Assembly: GCA_016839425.1 (NCBI GenBank)
Contig: JAEOUI010000134.1
Location: 1-6,132 of the forward strand
Reading direction: 5' to 3'
Source: Promethearchaeota archaeon
Lineage (GTDB): Archaea; Asgardarchaeota; Lokiarchaeia; Sigynarchaeales; SOKP01
DNA: 6,132 nt
In this document: piece by piece, positions 1-5,174 of the stretch
How the letters are laid out: each line of letters starts with the position of its first letter
Numbering within the stretch: the stretch's first letter is position 1
The notes under the pieces: generated by a model
Seen by the model: the letters and a program-made list of their open reading frames with translations, nothing else
What the model was told of the DNA's origin: nothing
The model's database searches: none
Program-made: the position numbers and the translations under genes

Positions 1-1
1 C

Positions 2-502
2 CCCGGACCAGAAATGGGAATTTCCGTGTACGAGCCTCAAGTAATGGCAAAGCTTTTAAAGGACCCGAAGAAAAAAGTCCTTGTTATAGGAGCAGAATCT
101 CTCACATGGGAATTAGGCGGGAAAAAGCTCGTCGATTATCTCATCGAAATCGCTAACAAGATCGATTGTCACGTCTGTGCCACTGGACATTCTTATGGCT
201 ATATAAAAGGCAAAGTTGCTGCCGAAAAGCTTTACGACATGTCCTTGATGAACCTAACTAACCGATTAAGCGACAAGGAGTGGAATGGTTTAGACGGAAA
301 GGGACAATACGGAATGGCTATCTTTAGCGGTCATTTGGTGTTTTATTCGAGCCAAGCTTTAAGCAGGTTGAAGAACTTTACGAACTGGGTCAAGACAATT
401 AACTTGGACAAGTATGCCCACCCAAACGCAAGGTTCAGTTTGGCCAACTTAAGCGACGACGAATGGAAAGCGTTTTTAGAGCAATTAATCGAATTGTTGT
501 AA
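2..502 (+). CDS. cdhB: CO dehydrogenase/acetyl-CoA synthase epsilon subunit (CdhB), 5' partial
   Basis: This is the small non-catalytic subunit that accompanies CdhA, the Ni-Fe CO dehydrogenase, in the archaeal CODH/ACS complex of the Wood-Ljungdahl pathway (cytoplasmic). From the ATG at 14 the protein has 162 residues. A Rossmann-like first strand, KKVLVIGAES, lies at about residues 20-29. The family-typical segment WNGLDGKGQYGMAIFSGH is at about 90-107, and DKYAHPNARFSLANLS at about 132-147. The frame is open upstream of that ATG to the window edge and reads PGPE, which resembles the PGP motif I recall just before the first helix in archaeal CdhB. I therefore think the true start lies outside the window and mark the gene partial. 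No ribosome-binding site is visible before the ATG at 14. The gene ends 52 bp before cdhC on the same strand, so co-transcription is likely, with cdhA expected upstream. Family assignment is firm; the start is uncertain. Confidence 0.9.
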   Translation, partial: PGPEMGISVYEPQVMAKLLKDPKKKVLVIGAESLTWELGGKKLVDYLIEIANKIDCHVCATGHSYGYIKGKVAAEKLYDMSLMNLTNRLSDKEWNGLDGKGQYGMAIFSGHLVFYSSQALSRLKNFTNWVKTINLDKYAHPNARFSLANLSDDEWKAFLEQLIELL

Positions 503-554
503 AATGTTTTATTAAAATTAAAAAACGAGAATAAAGAGTGAGTGAGTTAATAAT

Positions 555-1964
555 ATGAGTTTTTCAGATATGCCTGTTGATGTAGGCCCGGTCTATGAAG
601 GAGAACGGATCAGGGGCAATCAGATGTTGGTCGAATTGGGCGGCCCTAAGATTGATAAAAAGTTCGAACTTGTACGAATTAATCAAAAAGCTGTTGACGG
701 TAAGGTTATAATTAACGGTCCTGACCTTAAAGACATGGAAAAAGGTAAACAATATCCTATTGGAATATTTGTCGAAGTGGCTGGAAAAGTACTCGAAGAA
801 GACCTGGAAGCAGTTTTCGAAAGAAGAATTCACGAGTTTTTAAATTATATAAACGGCGTAATGCACCTCAACCAGCGATACACTACATGGATGAGGATAA
901 GCCAGCAAGCATTCGAAAAAGGTCTAAACACATTCGAATTAATTGGTACGATTTTGATCAGGTTATTCAAAGCGGAATTACCCATTGTTGAGAAAGCACA
1001 AGTCACATTCTACACCAATGCAAAAGAAATCGAAAAAGCCCACAAAATAGCAATGGATGTATACAATGCTCGAGACGAACGAGCTCGAGGGCTTCACGAT
1101 GACGATGTGGATATGTTTTACGGATGCGTGCTCTGTCAATCCTTCGCACCCACCCATGCGTGTTGTATCACTCCCGATCGAACGAGCCTGTGTGGTTCAA
1201 TTAACTGGTTTGACGCACGAGCAGCAGCTAAGGTTGATCCAAAAGGACCTATTTTCGAGGTCCCTCCAGGAGAGTGCTACGACGCTCTTGCGGGACACTA
1301 TTCGGGAATTAACGATATGATGAAAAAGCGTTCTTTAGGCGAAATAGAGAAAGTGTATTTGTACAGTGGCATGGAATACCCACACACTTCTTGCGGTTGT
1401 TTTGAGGCTATTGACTTCTTGATCCCAGAAATTGGAGGACACGGTATCGTTGATAGAAATCACGATGGAGTTGCAATTAATGGACTTCCCTTTAGCGCAA
1501 TGGCGAACCAAACTGGTGGCGGTAAACAAATGCCAGGATTTAATGGCATCAGCATTCAATACATCGCAAGCCCGAAATACCAGCAATACGATGGTGGTAT
1601 CGAAACCATCGTGTGGATAGGAAAAGGCCTTAAAGACAGGGTAAACGAGTTCCTACCAGCCGACTTACGAGATAAAATCGCCACGGAAGAAGATGTGAGT
1701 GACATTAACGCCTTACAGAAATGGTTAGAAGACGTAAAACACCCAATCATCAACACTGATGCTTACAAGAACGCAGTTGGTGGTGAAGAAGAGGAAGAAG
1801 AAGAAGAGTACGAAGCTGAAGGAGCAATGGTTCCAATGGGTACTCAGTCCTTTATGGTTCCTGGCGCAGGTGGAGCAGGCGGGTTCAAGGTCATTCTAAA
1901 GAACTGCAAGATCCACGCCGAAAGCATCATCATCAAGCGAATAGACAACAAAAAGAAGAAATAA
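555..1964 (+). CDS. cdhC: Acetyl-CoA synthase catalytic beta subunit (CdhC)
   Basis: CdhC joins CO, a corrinoid-bound methyl group and CoA into acetyl-CoA, or runs the reverse cleavage, at the Ni-Ni-[4Fe-4S] A-cluster. At 469 residues it has the length of archaeal CdhC and lacks the extra N-terminal domains of bacterial AcsB. The A-cluster ligands are all visible. Cys191, Cys194, Cys203 and Cys213 (C-x2-C-x8-C-x9-C) would hold the [4Fe-4S] cluster, and the Cys280-Gly281-Cys282 motif would bind the distal nickel. These spacings equal those I recall for the Moorella enzyme (506/509/518/528 and 595-597). Phe197 matches the phenylalanine that gates the CO pocket there. A run of eight glutamates (411-418) and a Gly/Ala-rich linker precede a short basic C-terminal tail, as is usual for archaeal CdhC. 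A purine-rich GAGTGAGTGAG at 536-546 precedes the ATG by 8 bp and is the probable ribosome-binding site. The gene probably shares a transcript with cdhB. Confidence 0.97.
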   Translation: MSFSDMPVDVGPVYEGERIRGNQMLVELGGPKIDKKFELVRINQKAVDGKVIINGPDLKDMEKGKQYPIGIFVEVAGKVLEEDLEAVFERRIHEFLNYINGVMHLNQRYTTWMRISQQAFEKGLNTFELIGTILIRLFKAELPIVEKAQVTFYTNAKEIEKAHKIAMDVYNARDERARGLHDDDVDMFYGCVLCQSFAPTHACCITPDRTSLCGSINWFDARAAAKVDPKGPIFEVPPGECYDALAGHYSGINDMMKKRSLGEIEKVYLYSGMEYPHTSCGCFEAIDFLIPEIGGHGIVDRNHDGVAINGLPFSAMANQTGGGKQMPGFNGISIQYIASPKYQQYDGGIETIVWIGKGLKDRVNEFLPADLRDKIATEEDVSDINALQKWLEDVKHPIINTDAYKNAVGGEEEEEEEEYEAEGAMVPMGTQSFMVPGAGGAGGFKVILKNCKIHAESIIIKRIDNKKKK

Positions 1965-2005
1965 GCTTTTTTACTTCATTTTTTTTATTTTTTAATCTTT
2001 TTCAA
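1965..2005 (+). terminator. Oligo-T terminator of the cdh transcript
   Basis: Immediately after the cdhC stop there are four T-runs, at 1967-1972, 1979-1986, 1988-1993 and 1998-2002, without a strong hairpin. Clustered oligo-T tracts are the usual intrinsic termination signal in archaea. The next gene is on the opposite strand and convergent, which fits the end of a transcription unit here. Confidence 0.7.
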
Positions 2006-2051
2006 ATTTATTTTACAATTTTATTAAAAACATCTATTTATTGTTAATTTC

Positions 2052-2699
2052 TTAGATTTTTTTAATGAGGGGTAGAATTTTAGTCTTTAATTCTTCAATT
2101 TCTATATCTATCATCGCAATATTTGGATCCATTCTGGTAACAACGGAAAGAACGAAATCTTCGATAGTTGTCATAAACATCTGGTTAGAACTGATGTCAA
2201 GGGATAATTTTTTGAAAGAAGAATTAAAAAGGTTTTTTGAAACTTGTTTCGAGAGACCTAAAAAAGCTATGGAAATTGCATTAATTAACCTCTCTTCTAT
2301 GGTTTCGGGTAGGACAGAAATGGTAATATAGTTATTCTTCTTGATGAGAGTTGTCCCGATGATTTCGTGATCAGAATTAACAAAATCTGTAATCATCGCT
2401 TCGATTTCTGACTCTATTGATTGGCGCGAGTTTCCAAGATTAGAATCGTTGTCGACTTCCAAATCAATTTTTTGGTAGCCCCTAATGTGAAAATTCTTAT
2501 CAATGAAGGCTTGAAACATATGCTCGCATACCTGACCAGAGCGAAAGGAAATCGAGGCAAGACCATCGCTGTTAGAAACGATTTCAATCGGAATCGAAAC
2601 GGTTTTTTTTGTCCTGCAAATTGGACAAATAAAAGCGACATTTTTTTCTTTTGATTCTATCTTACCTGTTTCAATTTCTTGTATGTCGTTTGTTGCCAC
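2052..2699 (-). CDS. Zinc-ribbon plus Roadblock/LC7-like domain protein
   Basis: This is a 215-residue soluble protein of a kind I associate with Asgard archaea. The N-terminal part has a CPIC knuckle (Cys25, Cys28) and, about 30 residues later, CEHMFQAFIDKNF beginning at Cys58, with His60 nearby. Together these suggest one zinc site, with ligands inferred. It is followed by RGYQKID. The C-terminal part, about residues 98-205, has the pattern of a Roadblock/LC7 (longin-like) fold: an amphipathic helix, the strand pair EIIGTTLIKKNNYITISVLP, a long helix, KKLSLDISS, and a final strand-helix. In other organisms Roadblock domains act as dimeric scaffolds or regulators of small GTPases, so a role in Asgard GTPase signalling is possible but inferred. 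There is no signal peptide or membrane segment. The start is GTG at 2699-2697, with a GGGG (2712-2709) about 9 bp upstream on this strand; no in-frame ATG precedes the CPIC motif. It faces cdhC convergently and has no same-strand partner in the window. Confidence 0.8.
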   Translation of the reverse strand: MATNDIQEIETGKIESKEKNVAFICPICRTKKTVSIPIEIVSNSDGLASISFRSGQVCEHMFQAFIDKNFHIRGYQKIDLEVDNDSNLGNSRQSIESEIEAMITDFVNSDHEIIGTTLIKKNNYITISVLPETIEERLINAISIAFLGLSKQVSKNLFNSSFKKLSLDISSNQMFMTTIEDFVLSVVTRMDPNIAMIDIEIEELKTKILPLIKKI

Positions 2700-3034
2700 C
2701 TATCTTAACCCCAATACCTTATTCACATGCTTTACCATGTATTCAAATTCACAATTTTGAAATTAAAGAAGTACTTTATTTAAGCGGTCTGGTAGTTCTT
2801 TAATTTGTCCTTTAATATTAATGTAAAATCAACATTTTATTTATAGGTAACCCCGACAATATTTTGTAAATCGAATTTACATCGCGCATTTATCTTATTA
2901 ATTAAATCTTAGAAAAATAAAATTCAAATGAGCGAACCAAGAAGTTTATTCAAATTTAATTATGATCCAATAATATTTTAGTATTCCAGAAGGTATTATA
3001 GGATTATTTTAATTATATATACGGAGCAAATAGT
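2700..3034. other. AT-rich intergenic region between divergent genes
   Basis: This is the shared upstream region of the minus-strand Roadblock gene and the plus-strand surface-protein array. Composition is strongly AT-rich and no long frame is open on either strand. It contains a 17-codon ATG frame at 2928-2981 (beginning MSEPRSLFKF) without a ribosome-binding site. A TATA-like TTATATATA lies at 3013-3021. I find no RNA gene, direct repeat array or clear palindrome. Confidence 0.5.
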
Positions 3035-3157
3035 ATGGATAATTTTAAATGCGAAAAATGTTTAATTTTTAATGCAACTCGATTTAGATTGCACTTGGGG
3101 GTTATTAAATGGAATATTGATACTTATTACATTTATTTAACTCAAATAAAATTTTAA
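3035..3157 (+). CDS. Possible 40-residue CxxC microprotein or gene remnant
   Basis: An ATG at 3035 opens a 40-codon frame beginning MDNFKCEKC, with one CxxC pair at residues 6-9 and a hydrophobic aromatic C-terminus. A GGAG at 3023-3026 sits 8 bp before the ATG, a good ribosome-binding distance, and TTATATATA at 3013-3021 is just upstream. That TATA-like stretch is too close to be the promoter of a transcript carrying this GGAG. The rest of the protein lacks a second metal-binding pair, so it could be the decayed start of a zinc-ribbon gene, or chance. Function unknown; low confidence that it is expressed. Confidence 0.25.
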   Translation: MDNFKCEKCLIFNATRFRLHLGVIKWNIDTYYIYLTQIKF

Positions 3158-3216
3158 AAAAATAAAAGTGGAATAAATAATTATTTGGACGAATAAAAAC
3201 AGAAGGTTACTTTATT

Positions 3217-3789
3217 ATGAAAAGTAGTAATGGTGTAACAGTTGTTTTTGCGATTGTTGCTATCGCAGCTTTAGCTCTTAGTGGCTATATGTTTGTATCT
3301 TATGAGATATTAGGGACTCAAGGGAGTCAAATAACAACTGAAGAGGAAGCAACGACGCTTGTAGCTTTATGGGAAGATATTTCAAAAAACAAGGAAATAA
3401 TAGGTTATAACACTGATTCTCAATTTCTCTTGGAATATGACGATAATAAAATACTTAATCCGAATTATATTGATAGTAATTCTAGCATTAGGTTTGGTCT
3501 AATAAAACCAGGATATTATAAAATCACTTTAAATGTTTTATTAGATAACATGGATATTGGAGAAGTATATTATGTGCAATTGCTTGAAAACAATGACTAT
3601 GGCGAGGTTTTTGATTTTTACAATTGTAACGCCACTGGTTATCATCACGTGAAAGCAAGCGTTATTGTTCATAGCGATGGAACCGATATCTTCCAAATAC
3701 GAGCGGGAGCGTCATATGGAGATGCTTTTTTTTTATTACCTCAACCAGATATTTATAATTTCTTATCGATCGAATACATTCTAACATAA
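3217..3789 (+). CDS. Membrane-anchored C1q/TNF-like head protein, paralog 1 (no collagen-like stalk)
   Basis: This is the first of three tandem paralogs and has 190 residues. Residues 7-28 form a single hydrophobic segment ending GYMFVSYEIL, nearly the same as in the two downstream copies. With only a short N-terminus before it, it is best read as an uncleaved signal anchor that leaves the rest outside the cell. The linker (about 31-47) has only GTQGSQ followed by a Thr/Glu-rich stretch, so the Gly-X-Asp stalk of paralogs 2 and 3 is missing. The shared head starts at LVALWEDISKN (48-58) and runs to the C-terminal SIEYILT. Its core strand KPGYYKITLNVLL resembles the pGxYxixxxv strand of C1q/TNF-like jelly rolls. 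The family call is by pattern only. Sequons at Asn88 and Asn138 could be glycosylated. A weak GAAGGT (3202-3207) lies about 9 bp upstream of the ATG. A nine-T run at 3726-3734 lies inside the reading frame. Exact function unknown. Confidence 0.8.
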   Translation: MKSSNGVTVVFAIVAIAALALSGYMFVSYEILGTQGSQITTEEEATTLVALWEDISKNKEIIGYNTDSQFLLEYDDNKILNPNYIDSNSSIRFGLIKPGYYKITLNVLLDNMDIGEVYYVQLLENNDYGEVFDFYNCNATGYHHVKASVIVHSDGTDIFQIRAGASYGDAFFLLPQPDIYNFLSIEYILT

Positions 3790-3793
3790 AATC

Positions 3794-3810
3794 ATTTTTT
3801 TCCTTTTTTT
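3794..3810 (+). terminator. Oligo-T terminator after paralog 1
   Basis: Two seven-T runs (3795-3801 and 3804-3810) lie within 25 bp of the stop codon. This is the archaeal intrinsic-terminator style and recurs after each of the three paralogs, suggesting that each is transcribed on its own. A weak GGATC-TTTTT-GATCT hairpin at 3836-3850 lies further downstream and is probably irrelevant. Confidence 0.6.
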
Positions 3811-3998
3811 CTATCAATATTATCAAAACAGGATCGGATCTTTTTGATCTAGTACCAAATAACAGATATAAACAGTGCTATTGATTGATTTCATTCTAAT
3901 AATTATATGCCTAGCTAATTCTAACTTCTTTTATTATTAATTTTGATAAAATCACACTATTCCATGTGAATTTTCAGTTTATTCAATACTAATTACGC

Positions 3999-4143
3999 TC
4001 TAAATGACATAATTTATAATTCTATCCGAAATGCTAAATCAAGAGATGATATCAGGTTTATTACTTTCTATCGCGCTAAATCGCCAAGAGTGCGGGATTT
4101 TGGAATAATAGTATCTCAAAATTGCACCAGATTCTTTTATATT
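3999..4143 (+). repeat. Duplicated upstream region, copy A (before paralog 2)
   Basis: This noncoding DNA aligns with 4935-5082 upstream of paralog 3. Shared landmarks are TCTAAATGA (3999 and 4935), TTTCTATCGC (4065 and 5004) and TTGCACCAGATTC followed by TTTATAT (4136 and 5075). The distance from TTTCTATCGC to TTTATAT is exactly 71 bp in both. The gene and its control region therefore duplicated together. The rest of the gap after paralog 1 (about 3811-3998 and 4144-4200) shows only AT-rich sequence with no gene. Confidence 0.75.
4097..4142 (+). promoter_or_regulatory. Conserved promoter block of paralog 2 (TATA-like box and upstream element)
   Basis: By hand alignment, 38 of 46 positions match 5036-5081 upstream of paralog 3, more than the surrounding noncoding DNA. 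The block contains TATCTCAA (4112-4119) and TTGCACCAGATTC (4122-4134). It ends in TTTATAT (4136-4142), a plausible archaeal TATA box about 98 bp before the start codon. This would give a leader of roughly 70 nt. The part before the TATA box may be a binding site for a shared regulator, which is inference. Confidence 0.55.
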
Positions 4144-4227
4144 ATATTTTACAATTTTACAATTATAAATGAATATAATAATAGGATTTAAGTGAAAAAA
4201 ATGAAAATTGAAACAAGTAATAAAAAT

Positions 4228-4234
4228 AGGAGGT
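4228..4234 (+). promoter_or_regulatory. Strong ribosome-binding site of paralog 2
   Basis: AGGAGGT lies 6 bp before the ATG at 4241, a near-perfect Shine-Dalgarno match. It fixes the start and shows this copy was under selection for translation despite its frameshift. Confidence 0.8.
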
Positions 4235-4240
4235 TAAATT

Positions 4241-4842
4241 ATGGGGAATAATACTGCAGCAATCATTATTTTAGGTATTTTAGCCGTGACGGGATTGGGA
4301 CTGAGCGCTTATATGTTCGTTTCGTACGAGATTTTCGGCGCAGGAGACATAAACGGCTCCGATGGATTTAACGGGATTGATGGTGAGGACGGCCTCGATG
4401 GCGAAGACGGGACGATCCTTGTTGCGTTATGGGAGGATCTTGATAAAAATATTGATACACCCCCATTTACTGAAGATTATAATTTCCTCTTGGAATATCT
4501 TGATAACCAAACAATAAATCCAAACTATGTTACCGTTGGTGCAACGAATTTTACTTTAACGACTCCAGGATTTTATAAAATTACAGTCAGTGTATTTCTC
4601 TCAGATTTAGAAACGGGTGAAAGATATTGGATTCAATTGATTGAAAATGGTTTACTGGAGAAATGTTTGATTATTTCTACTGCAATGGTACAATATATCA
4701 TCATGTAAAAGCGGGTATATATGTTCATAGTGACGGAACCGATAATTTTCAAATTAGGGGGGCCGCACAGTCGGGTGATCCTTTTGATGTTAATAGTGCC
4801 GCTATGTATAACTCTCTTTCAATAGAATACGCATTACCTTAA
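4241..4842 (+). CDS. Collagen-like stalk, C1q/TNF-like head membrane protein, paralog 2, split by a frameshift
   Basis: This is the second paralog. The frame from ATG 4241 stops at 4706-4708 (155 residues), but its last 18 or so residues are unrelated to the family. From about 4657 the -1 frame instead reads GEMFDYFYCNG...YHHVKAG...SIEYALP up to TAA 4840-4842. This matches paralog 1 (GEVFDFYNCNA...YHHVKAS...SIEYILT) almost position for position. One missing base between about 4645 and 4657 explains both; restoring it gives 200 residues. The restored protein has a hydrophobic anchor at 6-30, a collagen-like segment of six Gly-X-Y triplets mostly ending in Asp (39-57), LVALWEDLDKN (60-70) and the beta-rich head. 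It is either a sequencing or assembly indel, or a recently broken gene. No classic -1 slippery heptamer is present. Function unknown; probably extracellular and membrane-tethered. Confidence 0.8.
4355..4411 (+). repeat. Gly-X-Asp collagen-like repeat coding region, paralog 2
   Basis: This encodes residues 39-57: GSD GFN GID GED GLD GED G. Six triplets in perfect register have Asp in the third position of five of them and no proline. The DNA is visibly richer in G and C than the flanking AT-rich coding sequence. Without proline, stability would have to come from charge pairing or bound cations. A calcium-binding acidic linker is an alternative reading. Confidence 0.75.
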
Positions 4843-4848
4843 AATCTA

Positions 4849-4859
4849 TTTTTTTTTTT
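4849..4859 (+). terminator. Oligo-T terminator after paralog 2
   Basis: An eleven-T run begins 7 bp after the restored stop codon at 4842, but 141 bp after the premature stop at 4708. Its position supports 4842 as the original gene end. Confidence 0.65.
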
Positions 4860-4934
4860 CACATTCTTGGTTTATTGAATGGAATTTTTTTATGTTCTCT
4901 TTCATTTATATAAGTTCATTTTACATTTTTCCAT

Positions 4935-5082
4935 TCTAAATGATATGATTTGCAAAGTTATAATCTGAATGGATAAATCCAGTGATTATATCATAATTAT
5001 TAATTTCTATCGCATTATATTGAAGAGAATCTTGTGTTTTGGAATATCTATATCTCAATTTTGCACCAGATTCCTTTATATG
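4935..5082 (+). repeat. Duplicated upstream region, copy B (before paralog 3)
   Basis: This is the counterpart of 3999-4143, with the landmarks TCTAAATGA, TTTCTATCGC and TTGCACCAGATTC in the same order and one net 3-bp length difference in the distal part. The remainder of the gap (4860-4934 and 5083-5140) is AT-rich with no gene. Confidence 0.75.
5036..5081 (+). promoter_or_regulatory. Conserved promoter block of paralog 3 (TATA-like box and upstream element)
   Basis: This block matches 4097-4142 at 38 of 46 positions. TTTATAT (5075-5081) is the TATA-like box, 93 bp before the start codon. TTGCACCAGATTC (5061-5073) sits directly upstream, where the TFB recognition element and an activator site would lie. 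The regulatory role is inferred from conservation and position. Confidence 0.55.
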
Positions 5083-5162
5083 ATAAATCAAGTATTTCTA
5101 CTATTAAATAAATCATCAAAAAAATAAGATTATTAAATGAATGAAGTTTGAAATTGAAAAAT

Positions 5163-5168
5163 GGAGGT
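5163..5168 (+). promoter_or_regulatory. Ribosome-binding site that fixes the start of paralog 3
   Basis: GGAGGT lies 6 bp before ATG 5175, the same arrangement as in paralog 2. It lies inside the longer frame that a TTG at 5148 would open, so ATG 5175 is the real start and the nine extra N-terminal codons should be dropped. Confidence 0.85.
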
Positions 5169-5174
5169 ATTATT

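Noticed and set aside
564..1756. Minus-strand and alternate-frame ORFs of 62-89 residues over cdhC
   Set aside because: They lie wholly inside the well-supported cdhC frame and resemble no protein; they are shadows of its codon pattern.
2065..2654. Plus-strand ORFs opposite the Roadblock gene
   Set aside because: The minus-strand frame has recognisable zinc-ribbon and Roadblock motifs over its full length; the opposite frames show none.
3836..3850. GGATC-TTTTT-GATCT hairpin after paralog 1
   Set aside because: Five weak base pairs including one wobble; the oligo-T runs nearer the stop are a better terminator, and GATC palindromes arise by chance.
4645..4708. Programmed -1 ribosomal frameshifting in paralog 2
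   Set aside because: None of the zero-frame heptamers in the overlap fits X-XXY-YYZ, no strong downstream hairpin is visible, and a single missing base explains the data more simply.
5148..5174. TTG start extending paralog 3 by nine residues
   Set aside because: The GGAGGT ribosome-binding site (5163-5168) lies inside this extension, exactly 6 bp before ATG 5175, and paralog 2 begins at the equivalent MGNN.
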